From Aurelia coerulea (lineage: Eukaryota; Cnidaria; Scyphozoa; Semaeostomeae; Ulmaridae), in contig CM076947.1 in the NCBI GenBank assembly GCA_039566865.1, positions 4,285,501-4,349,500 on the forward strand: 64,000 nt of DNA. The letters are read 5' to 3'. Positions within the stretch are counted from its first letter, which is position 1. Every line of letters starts with the position of its first letter. Below are positions 46,765-57,716 of this stretch, piece by piece. A program made the translations under genes and the position numbers. The notes beneath the pieces are model-generated. The model ran no database searches. It worked only from the letters and a program-made list of their open reading frames with translations, and had not been told where the DNA came from.

Positions 46765-49700
46765 GTGCACTCTGTGTCAACACAGCTATGTTTCTTGCCT
46801 TTGTTTGCCCGCATGCATCGCTTTGCGAAGATAATCATTTATACGACTATTGAGCTTGTCAAGCGCTTCCCTCGTTTTACCATTGGTCTTGTTCATCACA
46901 ACCGTATAGCTGTCAAGCAATATCTTTTTTTGTATGCGTATTTTTACATTGGGAGCATAACTTGCCATACACTTCATACTCAATGGTTGGTTTTCAGGTC
47001 GATTCTGCTTAGTGGTGATATAGAAATGAACCCTGGTCCTGAAACACTGGACTTTTGCACTTGGAATTTAAATAGCATTACTGCCCACAACTTTTTGCGA
47101 GTCTCTCTTATAGAGGCTTACAACTCAGTGTATAATTATGACCTGATTGGCATCGTTGAAACCCACCTTGACAGTACTGTCCAAAAAGATAGGCTAGCAC
47201 TAGATGGCTACACATTTATTGAAAATAACCATCCTCAAAATTTGAAAAGGGGGGGAGTTGGACTTTATGTTAAAGACTCCCTTGCTTCAAAAAATCGTTC
47301 TGATTTGGTGACTCTCCCTGAATGCGTTGTTTCTGAGATTCATGTAGGCAGGAAAAAGTATTTTTTCGTCGTAATTTATCGAAGTCCAAGCCAAGACCAG
47401 ATTGAGTTTGATAACTTCACAATAAACTTTGAGTTATTGCTATCTAACATACATGCTGAAAATCCCTTCTGCGTTGTTATCACCGGTGATTTCAACTGTC
47501 GCTCAACTCAATGGTGGGAAAATGATATCGAAAACAACGAGGGAAAGTTATTTGAGCCGATCGCTTCTGAACTTGGCCTCCATCAATTAATTTCAGAACC
47601 AACTCACTTAATGGGCGAGTCTAGATCTTGCATTGACTTAATTTTTACCAATCAGCCTAACCTGTTTATTGAATCTGGTGTACATCTGTCTCTGCATGAA
47701 CAGTGTCATCACCAAATTATTCATGGAAAATTATCAGTTTCAAACATAACGTCACCTCCTTATACTCGCAGGATTTGGTACTATGACAAGGCAAATTTTG
47801 TGGCCATTATGAAGAGTATTGAAATGTTTAACTGGGAAGAGCATCTCGGAAATATAACATGTCCTAATGAGCAGGTCACATTGCTCAATGAAGTTCTTTT
47901 GAACATTTATTCCAATTTCATTCCTAACAAAGTTAAAACGATTAGACCTCGCCAAGCACCCTGGATAACGCAAACTGTTAAGAATTTTCTAAGAAATAAG
48001 AATCGTGCTTATAAAAGTTTCATGAGGAATGGTCAGCCAGACGACAGGCTTGAGGGGATACAAAAAATGATAGCTGAAGGTTCAAAAATGATTGAAGATG
48101 CAAAACGGAATTACTTTCTTAAGGCAGGGGAAGCCTTAGCTAGCCGTGAAACCCCTAGCAAAACGTATTGGTCCTTGATCAATACAGTTCTAAACAAGGC
48201 GAAGATTCCAATAATACCACCACTTTTAGAGAATGGGCTATTTGTAACTGATTTTACTAAAAAGGCACAATTATTCAACGATTATTTCATACTTCAGTGT
48301 ACGACGATTGACACAGGCAGTGCAATTCCAGGATATATCCCAGTAACTTCTAATCTGATAAATGACTTTGCTATTTCTGAAGAAAAGATACTACAAATCA
48401 TACGTTCACTCAATCCTAACAAAGCACATGGCTGGGATGAAATATCTGTGAGAATGATAAAGTTGAGTGATGCTGCATTAGTTGCTCCATTAAAGATCAT
48501 ATTCACAAATTGCCTGAGGAGTGGTCTATTTCCCCAAATATGGAAGCATGCAAATGTTGTGCCTGTTCACAAAAAAAAACGAAAAAAATTTGAAGGGAAA
48601 CTACCGCCCAATTTCACTTCTTCCAATCTTTGGTAAAATACTTGAAAAACTCATTTACGATTCTCTATATTCACATCTTGTTTCATCTGAGTTACTTAAC
48701 CCAAATCAATCAGGTTTTCGTCCAGGTGACTCAACAGTCAACCAATTAACCTCCATAACGCACACAATTTTTAAAGCATTTGATTGTAATCCCCCTCTCG
48801 ATGTTCGTTCTGTATATCTCGATATTTCCAAAGCATTTGACAGGGTATGGCATGATGGTCTGATTTACAAACTACAACGATGTGGCGTCTCAGGAAATCT
48901 TCTTTCTCTTGTCAAGAGCTTTCTTGAGAATAGAAAGCAGCGAACTGTTTTGAATGGGCAGAGTTCTTCTTGGGGAGATATTTCGGCAGGAGTTCCCCAG
49001 GGTTCTATTCTAGGACCCTTATTTTTCCTTGTGTATATAAATGACCTAACTGAAGACTTGAAGTGCAATGCTAAGCTTTTCGCTGATGATACGTCATTAT
49101 TTACGGTCGTCCAAGATTCTGATTCAGCTGCCAATGACATGAACCATGACTTGGAGTTGATAAGACAGTGGGCCCATGACTGGAGGATGTCGTTTAATCC
49201 TGATCCACAAAAACAAGCTGTGGAACTAATATTCTCAAGGAAAAAGATTGAAGCTAATCATCCGGAAATTTACTTTAACAACACACCAGTGATGAAAGTA
49301 GATGAACACAAACATTTAGGAATCATACTCGATTCAAAGCTGTCTTTTTCTGCCCATATCAAATCAGCTATCTCTAAAACAAGAAAGGGTATTGGCTTGC
49401 TGAAATATCTCTCCAAATATCTGCCCAGGCATACTCTAAACGAGTTATATAAGCTCCATGTGCAACAGCATCTTGACTATGGGGATGTCATTTACCATAT
49501 TCCGGCAAAAGTATGTGAGTTCAGTGGCAGCATCATTTTACCGAGCCTTATGGAAAAATTAGAATCTATTCAGTATTCTGCTGCGCGAGCAATTACAGGA
49601 ACATGGAGAGGAACATCGCGAGAAAAGCTGTACACAGAGCTTGGTTGGGAATCATTAAGCTGCCGAAGGTGGAGCAGACGTCTTACTTTATTCTACAAGA

Positions 49701-50311
49701 TTCTTAATAATCTAACTCCCGTTTATACTAAGGATCCAATCCCACCACTTCAACAGTCACATTACCCTCTTCGCAACCAGGATGTCATTGGGCGATTAAA
49801 GGCCAGAACAGAAAAATTCAAATCTAGTTTCTATCCTCATTGCTTATCTGAATGGAATAAACTTGATCCTGAGATTAGACTTGCACCGTCTGTTGCTGTT
49901 TTTAAGAAGAAGCTCTTATCGATAATTAGACCCCCTGTAAGATCTATATTTGGCATTCATGACCCAACAGGTTTATCCTATCTCACTCAACTCAGGGTTG
50001 GTCTCAGTAAACTAAACTTTCACAAATTCAAGCACAATTGTAGGGATACCATAAATCCAATGTGCCCCACGAACGATGGTATTGAGGATACGGAACACTT
50101 TTTGTTGCTTTGCCCTTCCCTTGCAGTACCACGCAGAGATCTTCTCGCTGGAGTTTTTGCTTTGCTGCGACCATATGGATATACCAATGTCCAAAATAAT
50201 GTTCTACTGCAGATTTTATTGTTTGGTGATAAAAATTTCCCAGACAAACTTAACAAAAATATACTCCTTCTGACTCTAAAATTTATCCACAAATCTGGTC
50301 GATTCGGTTAG
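46765..50311 (+). CDS. Nearly intact jockey/CR1-type LINE polyprotein with 2A-like motif
   Basis: One frame runs to 48636 and a second from about 48570 to 50311. They join by a single base in an A9 run at 48571-48579, where A8 would restore the frame. Domains in order: a hydrophobic N-terminal peptide ending GDIEMNPGP; APE endonuclease (TWNLNSI-like, VETHLD, ITGDFNCRS, SIDLIFTNQ, CHHQII); RT (NYRPISLLP, YLDISKAFDRVWH, GVPQGSILGPL, KLFADDTSLF); and a C-terminal Cys/His segment (CPTNDGIEDTEHFLLLC). All catalytic residues are present. The first in-frame ATG is at 46813. A poly(A)-like tail follows at about 50686-50700. Probably a young copy. Confidence 0.9.
47017..47040 (+). other. 2A-like ribosome-skipping motif
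   Basis: Codons encode D-I-E-M-N-P-G-P, matching the D-x-E-x-N-P-G-P consensus that makes ribosomes skip the final Gly-Pro bond. It lies about 73 residues after the first in-frame ATG and just before the endonuclease domain. Functional 2A-like sequences at this position are known in some non-LTR retrotransposons of sea urchins and other animals. Activity here is inferred. Confidence 0.8.
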
Positions 50312-50700
50312 AAAATTCCAAAAAAACTCCGTTTTAAGTCACTTCATCACAGCCACAATGTTACATGTTCCATTTTAGTTTATTTTGTTTTTGTTCTTGA
50401 TTTTCTTTAGTTAAGTCATGTATTTTTAAATGTCTATCTCAAATTAGATGCCATGCAATATTTGCGATAATGCCTTATTTACCATCCAAACAAAAATCAA
50501 CCTGATCGCAGTTCTTTCTCATGGCATGTAATTTGAGACAGACCATAGTAGTTTTAGCTCAATGTCTAAGTGGCCTCGGGGTAGTCACAGCCTTTTGCTC
50601 CTCGGGGTATCGTTCCTGTAGTATTGTATAGTAATTTTGTAGGTAGTGTAAGTAACATATATATTGTAATCTTTTAGTGGATATATAAAAAAAAAAAAAA

Positions 50701-51020
50701 ATTTTATCAGTAAAAATTGATGGCACAGCAGTTATACCAATGTGGTCCCTGACAAGAGATCTCTTCACCTCACTGCCAACGCCTGGGAGCAGAAAACTTT
50801 GCCGTTCAAAATCGTCAGGCTTAAAATGAACGGAGCAAACCACTGAATATTTTGACGACTCGAAATGTGCTCTCTTCGTTCGTACAAAATCGATCCAAAG
50901 CTTTCTTTGATGTCTTGCAGTTGGATTTTTATCGTTACAGTACGGTATCCTGTGTACTGAAATCCCTTTCTCCTTGTCTTTTTTATTGCTGCATCCATAA
51001 ACAACGCAAACGTCTGGCAT
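50701..51020 (-). CDS. THAP zinc-finger protein, N-terminal exon
   Basis: From an ATG at 51020 the minus strand reads MPDVCVVYGCSN, then HRIPYC, LWIDFVRTKRAHF and VVCSVHFKPDDFERQSF. This is a C2CH THAP DNA-binding domain: C-x4-C near the start, C-x2-H later, and the typical W and HF residues. The frame stays open to the LINE poly(A) at 50700, where it loses meaning. The gene was therefore either cut by the LINE or uses a donor close to that point. THAP domains occur in host factors and in P-element transposases. No downstream part is visible. Confidence 0.75.
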
Positions 51021-51947
51021 TTTATTCCTTTACCACTTCAGTTCACAGATCTGTGCTTCAGTACGGTGCTCTAACATCAACATAAACACGCGATCTCATG
51101 GGACACAATAAGTCTTCTCCTGAATGTACGTCACGCGAGCTCGCCCCAAGCCTTTTCGTAAAGGGGCAACATTTTACAGATACGGTCACAAATCACAACT
51201 TAAAAGAGCCGTTTCTCTATTAGGGAGGAAATTTTCGAAAAAAAATTTCGCCACTATGTTTTGTTATACATTCTTAAGCACTTAAAAAATACTTCAACTT
51301 GGGCTAGATGGGCACTTTAAGAAAATTTGATGGCCATTTTGTGATCTTTTCATTTTTTTGGAAAACGACAATTTTAGAAACTCCCTTATAGCTCTACAAA
51401 TTGAAGGAAGAAAGTTGCGAAAAATCCTAGAGCCAAATTTAGGCATTTTGCTAAAGATTAAGTCATCTAACCTGCTTTGATTTAAATAGTGGCATCCTTT
51501 CATCTACTTACTTTATTCGTCAAAGAAAAGAGGCAAAAAGGGCCAATGCCCGTCAAGAGAATTGTATGATTTTATTGACATTATTGTAAACAATGAAAGC
51601 TTCGAAGGAGCCTGTGCAAGATACAGCCTTTGCGGATGTGCATGCAATAAAAACAAATACTTGGCCTTTCGGGAAAGTGAACACAAATCAATTTTGTTCC
51701 GTTCAACTGAGCAAAATTAAACTAATTTGCATGATTTATATGCTTATTGCCTTTATTGATTTGAACTGAGTAAGTTACGCAATAACTGATGGAAATATTG
51801 CTGAATATATCAACACAGATTACCCAACATTGTTGCAACCCTTTTATTCACAAAAAGCGCTCTGTTGTGTTCACATTACATCGAAATACAGTCCTTTTGA
51901 AGACAAACATGGCCTGATCTTCTCTGTCGAAAAATAAAGCTTGGAAT
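51021..51947. other. Interval with a diverged MITE interior
   Basis: At 51290-51480 the sequence (AAGAAAATTTGATGGCCATT, GCTAAAGATTAAGTCAT) resembles the right arm of the TA-type MITE near 5760-5930, but recognisable ends are missing. GCTCGCCCCAAGCCTTTTCG at 51139 is unremarkable. No gene recognised. Confidence 0.35.
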
Positions 51948-52256
51948 TTGATCGTCATGATATGCCAAAATGCCCTCAACTCTATAGATTGTGCCGTTTT
52001 AGACCACCAAAATTTTGGGCTCATAGATAAAGCACCTTTATATTTAACCGAAGAGGAAGCACCGTATACGGACAATGTTTTTCTAACTTGGAATGCCCAA
52101 GAAATGAAGTCAGGTAGTATTAGTGAACAGCTCTCCTTGTTTTTGGAGCAAGGTTACCGGTCACTCAATAAAAACCTCTTTGATCAGGAAATCCATAGTC
52201 TCAATCGTCCACACTCAAAATTCTGCCATGAAATCGAATCTGGCACTCCATATTAA
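51948..52256 (+). CDS. Unidentified ORF
   Basis: About 100 codons, acidic, with ordinary composition (LTEEEAPYTDNVFLTWNAQE). No domain recognised. It is followed on the same strand by the two-part ORF at 52305-52944 and could be an upstream exon of the same unit. Confidence 0.3.
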   Translation: MIVMICQNALNSIDCAVLDHQNFGLIDKAPLYLTEEEAPYTDNVFLTWNAQEMKSGSISEQLSLFLEQGYRSLNKNLFDQEIHSLNRPHSKFCHEIESGTPY

Positions 52257-52304
52257 TCATTGGAGGAGAATGGCAGACAATGTTTATAACGTGCAGAACA
52301 AAAA

Positions 52305-52944
52305 AAAAAAGTCAATTGGAACTACAGAATCTTTAAGAAAGCAATAAGGACTTCTAAAGAAGAGCTAACAAATGAAATAATAGAGGAAATGTTTAGCGAA
52401 AAAATTGCAAAGGGACAAAACCCTTCCATGGAAGAAGTCAAAGAAAAGTCTGAACAATTCGAGCTTCTACATGGGAAAGAAAGAACAGTATACGATAGAT
52501 TAAGGTACCTTGTACGTTCTCGCACAAAGCTAAATGCAACTGCAGAAGCGACAGTGTACATCCAAGGAGATGGTCAAAGGAATTCCCCAGCGAAATTAGG
52601 AGAAGAAATACATAACGAGCTGAGTGACGACATGTTTGAAGACAAAGCCCCTAAAGCAAAAAATAAAACAAATTGAAGTGCCAGATGAAGACGATGAAGA
52701 TGATGATGATGATGAAGTAAACGAGGGTACACAAAGAACATTTACCAAAATGGAAGACAATATAATAGGAACATTCTTCTATCAGGAAATTGAAGAAGGA
52801 GCAACTATAAGCAGGGTGCACGTCGCTAAAAAATTCAAAGATCATCCAGGACTTACACACATCCACAAAAAGTGCAGATCTATAGATTTAGAAAACAAGA
52901 TCAGGAACACGAGAAGGGCGTATAAAAACAAACATCAAGACTAA
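52305..52944 (+). pseudogene. Unidentified gene with two similar lobes and an acidic linker
   Basis: The first frame includes NEIIEEMFSEKIAKGQNPSM, then ERTVYDRLRYLVRSR. After a one-base shift in the A-rich stretch near 52655-52670, the second includes a DEDDEDDDDDE linker, DNIIGTFFYQEIEEGATISR and LENKIRNTRRAYKNK. The two lobes share a pattern (I-I-x-x-F/M-F-x-x-x-I-x-x-G, then R-x-R-x-x-x-R). That suggests an internal duplication of an alpha-helical DNA-binding-like module. I cannot assign a family. The acidic linker is coded by a GAT microsatellite. Confidence 0.4.
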
Positions 52945-53640
52945 ACTGAGAGATTTTGTGAGACGTTATAGATAGACTGAGTACGGTATTCATTCTAAAA
53001 TTCCCTACATTTACTTAATTAATAGACCAATTGGGCACTAACTCTTTCCTCATAGCATAATATCCGATAAAATGCACTCTGCAACAAGTATAAAAGAATG
53101 TACAAAAAAACATACCGGGTGTCCCAAAAAACGCAAACAATCAAATGAATTCTGCAATGATTAGATTAAATTTGATAGATTTTCAGAATTTTTGGTGACT
53201 TGATGGAAGAGCTAAAAATCAACAAACTTCAAATTTGCTGTCAGGGCAAAACCAGACCTACCAGCATTAGTGCAAAGTATACTGTAAAGTTAAAAGAATG
53301 GCAATATCTGAAACTTTACATTATTAGATTAACAAGCACACAACTTCAATAAGAAATTGCATCAAAGAAATTTCGTACAGATTCATGAGTTATCCATTCT
53401 TGAGGGAGCTTTCAGTCATTGAAAATATAAATCTAATAATGGCCGAGTCATTTAGAAAAAGCAAGCAACCATCATGGACACTTAGGAAGCATGTCAGTGT
53501 TTTGACAGAAATCTTTATGAAACGGTCTGTTCAATGTTCAACTAAATCGTGTGTTTTTAGAATAACTCCCCTTACCATTCAAAGACGTTTAGGTTACTTT
53601 GTGACTTGAGAGAGGGGCATATACTCTGATTTCCAAAGAC
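52945..53640. other. Interval with a solo mariner-type end
   Basis: At 53114-53140 TA is followed by CCGGGTGTCCCAAAAAACGC, the same terminus as several TA-flanked MITEs in this window. No opposite end was found downstream. The small ORF at 53385-53609 has no recognised domain. Confidence 0.45.
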
Positions 53641-54350
53641 ATGCGCTTTGTTGAGCTCACTTTGTTGTTGCCTATCAGATACGCTACCGCCTTTGATTGA
53701 AAAGTGTCAAATGACAACAAACGAATTACGTACACTTGTAAAAACCACAAAGGGGAAATGCGCACCACCTGGTAATACTACTGCACTTAAACGAACCATA
53801 TTTACAGCTTTTCCATATGCTGAATATATTTCCATATATTTAGGAAATGTGATAACAAATGATGATAAAGAATGTGTTACTGACCACCAAATAGCAAAGG
53901 CAACGGCAAAGTTTAATGAGCTTCGTAAAGTACGTACGGACATTAACGTTAACATGACTACAAGGAGGAAGTTGTTAGAGACATGCGTAAGATCACGGCT
54001 TACATATGGAGTACAGGCGTGACCTCCTAGAGAAGAGAACATTCGAAAACTAGAAGTGTTCTGGACAGGATGCCTTAGAAGCATGGTTAAGGGTGGTTTG
54101 AAACGTAAGAATATCGATGAAAGTGAATACAGCTTCCAATATACGAATCAAGAAGTACAAGATATAGTTCAGACAGTTCCCCTGCGAGAATTCATACATG
54201 CACAATACTTAAAATACATCGCACATGTATGTAGACATGAGAACAATTCCATCACAAAAAAAAATGTTATTTGCAAAGGCTACGAAGAAATACTTTCGGG
54301 ATCCATGGATGAAGATTGCTGGTATATTGAGTGTGTCCATTCAACAAGCT
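53640..54350 (+). pseudogene. LINE reverse-transcriptase C-terminal fragment
   Basis: Contains YISIYLGNVITNDDKE, then NELRKVRTDINVNMTTRRKL, SRLTYGVQA and LEVFWTGCLRSMVKGG, ending in a shifted frame with KYFRDPWMKIAGILSVS. The YLG-x-x-I and L-x-YG-x-x-x-W order marks the RT thumb and C-terminus of RTE-like LINEs. A TGA near 54020 and one frameshift near 54260 break it. It sits just upstream of the first visible integrase exon, probably within an intron. Confidence 0.65.
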
Positions 54351-54394
54351 AAGAAAGGAACACAAAATAAGCACAACTCTTTGTTATCTTTTAG

Positions 54395-57374
54395 ATATCA
54401 AGACGCTGGGAAATGGTTGGAATTGACTTTGTTGCTTGCCTAAAAACCCCTAGAGGGCACAAATACATAATGACTGCAACAGACTATTTCACGAAATGGG
54501 TAGAGGCGTTTCCCACGGTCTCAAAAGAAGAAAAATGCGTGGCAGGATGCTTGGCGAAAATATTTTACAGGCATGGGGCACCTCAAAAGATTTTAAGTGA
54601 CCAAGGAAGGGAGTTCGTGAACAAGGTAATCATATGATAACTATATAAGTTTTCATGACATGAAAGATCTGGTTGTGTTGGCCAGATATTTACAACTTAC
54701 CTTCTTCATTCATAAGTAATTGCAAAAACATCTTACACATGCGAGGCCAGTGATAGGGACGCACAACATCGAGATAATGGTAATTCTTTGCAAGTTTCAC
54801 TGCTCTCACAGGGAAATCTTACTTTCTTTGAAATCCTATAGAATGACAGAACCAGTGATATGTAATTTTGCAATTACAGGGTAACGATGAGCTTTGCAAA
54901 TATTTGGAGGTGGAGCGAAAGCAAACAGCAGCTTACCATCCACAGACGAATGGTTTAGACGAAAAAACCAACCAAACCATAAAAAGGTATATATAAGTCT
55001 AACAATATGTCATAGAAATTACACTTCCAGCCAGGCCTGATTCGGTGATATTTCAAGAATAATGTACCGGGTGTCCCAAAAAAATTATACGGATTTGGTT
55101 GACTCCAGCGGTGTGAATTTAGCTTCAATCAATGTCTAATCGCTGTAAAGATGTTCCTCGATAGTTAACTTGAACATAGATACCTCGTTTGTTGGTATTG
55201 ATTCTTTGATAGCAGAAATATCAATCTTTGAAGCTCAAATTTGCCTCTTCCTGCAAATATTCTTAAGGCAGGCATAAAATCAACGATAGCCTTAAAAAAA
55301 TTGGAGCAATATCAGATGTTGAGTTTTCTTGTCCAGAAGTCACCCCCTAGTCACCCAATGGGCAGATTTTTAATTTTTCTTTTATTTCAGTTCTTAAGAT
55401 CGATGTGCTTCAGAAATTTTCTCAGGCCAAAAGACCAAAGCTCTGGTTTGCACGTGCACGCAAATTTGAGTATCTATGTTCAAATTAACTATCGAGGAGC
55501 ATTTTGAGAGTGATGAGCCAACTCCTTAAAGCTAAATTCACATCGCTGGCGTAAACCAAATCCGTATAATTGTTTTTGGGACACCCGGTATGTGAAAGGT
55601 TCATAGGTAAATCATCATTTATCTATCAATGCCAATAAAATATCCAATCTATCCATGCCAATCAATTACTCATATACAATCATTTTTAAGGCTGTCACTC
55701 AGATTCATTGTATTCCTTTGCTAGGGCCCTAGAGAAAATGGTAAACGAAAAGCAGGATGACTGGGACTTGCACCTGGATCCCGTGCTATTCGCGATAAGA
55801 ACAAGCGTGCATTGCACAACGAAATATTCGCCGTTCAAACTGCTGTACAACAGGGAGGCAAAGCGGCCCATTCAAGTGAGAGAAGATGGAGAAGATTGGT
55901 CAGAGGTAATAATTATGAACAGAAAGCGTGCTAAAGAAATGACCGAAAAAAATTCAAACTTCATTTGCATTACCAAAAAAAAGCTTTCCTCTCAATTTTA
56001 TGAAAAAATCTTGATTCTGAACAGTCGACATTCTGCACATTATCATCCATTTGAGTTACTTATCACATCTGCTGTATTTAAATAGTTAGTCGCAAGGGAA
56101 ACCTGGAAGATGGAATGTTTGGTCACGTTTTTTAAATCAAAAGGATTATGTAACCAATACCCTTTCAAATATTTTTCTAGGTTGAAATACGATTGCCAAA
56201 AGACGATGCATACGGTACATTCGTAGAAGACTCAGATATACAAGTAATAGATATTCAAGAGAAGGTGAGAGATAATATAAAGAAGGCACAGGAGAGGCAG
56301 AAAAACGACTACAGGAAAAGAATGAGCGGGAAAGGCAAGCAGGTGGTGTTGAACGAAGGACAGTTGGTGCTGCTCTACAACACACGAAAGTCAACGCGGA
56401 AAGGGGATAGACTGGCAAAGAATTGGAGTGGCCCCTTCAGAATAAACGCAATGAAGGACAACAAGAACGTCAAACTGGAAGGTAGAAAGACCATGGTGAA
56501 TATCCAGCACCTTAAACCCTTCTATACAACAAAAGGAACCACAGGAACACTTGCCGAAAAGGAGAAGAAGGAGGGAAACGATCCAGTCAGCAGCTTGGTA
56601 AGAGAATGCCTTTCCAAAGAAGAAGGTAGCCCAATTTATCTACATGGCTCCTTTCTAGAACTTCTGTCAAATTGAACCTAATCGATGCGGAGACCTATGA
56701 AAGATTCACCAAGATAATTAGCTTTCTTTTATTGCTTTGCTTGTAATACATTTTTGGTATAATTGATGTTCTGTGTTATAATAAAAATTTATTCTTTCCT
56801 AGGAATCCTGCGAATCTGTGCCCCCTTCAAAAAAGCAGCGAATTATGAACGAACCTGTGATCCTCCTCCAAAAAAAGGTAATGCACTTTCTTTATCGCTT
56901 TTGCTTGCGATGCATTCTTAGCATGCTAGTTATCTCATATTATACATTGGTCAATTCCTTGATGAGCATGTCTTCTTTCCTAGGAATCCAGTGGAACTGT
57001 GCCTCCTCCAAAACAGACACAAACAGCGAAAGAGCCTGCAAAGGTAACACAATTTATAAATTATTTTTGCTTGTAATGCATTTATAGGATGATAGCTACT
57101 TCGTGTTATACATTGGCCAATTCCTCAAAATAATGCTTCTTTCTTAGGAATCCAGTAAAAGTGATCCTCATCCAAAAAAATCCACGACTCGTGAAAGAGC
57201 CTGCAAAGGTAACACACTTTCTATATTGCTTTTGCTTATGATACATTTTTAGCATGCTAGTTACCTCATATTATACATTTGTCAATTCCTTGATGAAAAT
57301 GTCTTCTTTCCTAGGAATCCAGTGGAACTGTGCCTCCTCCAAAACATAAACCAACAGCGAAAGACCCTGCAAAG
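54395..57374 (+). CDS. Spliced Gypsy-type integrase gene (Ginger-like)
   Basis: Exons bounded by AG/GT are 54395-54625, 54880-54986, 55725-55905 and 56181-56597, followed by short exons from 56803. Spliced, they stay in frame: VGIDFVACL (first Asp), ILSDQGREFVNK (second Asp), AAYHPQTNGLDEKTNQT (catalytic Glu), FAIRTSVHCTTKYSPFKLLY, KNWSGPFRI (GPY/F-type) and INIQHLKPFY-like MVNIQHLKPFY. This is the integrase core of Gypsy retroelements, but here it has introns and no RT, as in Ginger DNA transposons or domesticated integrases. The 5' exons, including the zinc-binding domain, are not seen. The tail is an exon array in which one unit is out of phase. Confidence 0.8.
55067..55588. mobile_element. 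Tc1/mariner-type foldback MITE in an integrase intron
   Basis: The ends read CCGGGTGTCCCAAAAAAATT and the inverted CCGGGTGTCCCAAAAACAAT, with TA at 55065-55066 and 55589-55590. The arms share ATACGGATTTGGTT and GGTGTGAATTTAGCTT. It lies in the intron between the second and third integrase exons and leaves their splice sites untouched. Confidence 0.82.
56803..57374 (+). repeat. Array of four duplicated mini-exons
   Basis: Units at 56803-56877 (75 nt), 56984-57043 (60 nt), 57148-57208 (61 nt) and 57315-57374 (60 nt) each begin GAATCC after CTAG or TTAG and end AAG before GTAA. Spacing is 181, 164 and 167 bp, and the introns are also alike (CTTATGATACATTTTTAGCA-type). The 60-nt units encode ESSGTVPPPKQTQTAKEPAK and a close variant. 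The exons are phase 0 on both sides, so 60- and 75-nt units can be added or skipped without breaking the frame. The 61-nt unit has an extra base in an A-run. Confidence 0.88.
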
Positions 57375-57716
57375 GTAACACATTTTCTGTAATGCTTTTG
57401 CTTATGATGAATTTTTAGCATGCTAGTTACCTCTATTCTTAAAAAAAAAATTGAAAACACAATTTATTTTAAAGTCATTTCTTTTATTTAAATTTATTTT
57501 CTATTTTCATAAATATTCTTTATTCTTAAAAAAATTTCAAAACGGAATAAAAGTTTTGTGAAATGTTTCATTACGAAAATAATTTGCAAAGTTTTGTTAG
57601 AAAATAAATTGTCGACGGCCTAGGAAGGCCATAGCCCACAATGCTTTGCTATATTGGCCCATAATGCTTTGTAATTTTACCTCGTGGGATGAGGTCTCGT
57701 TGAGGTTGCACGCCAC

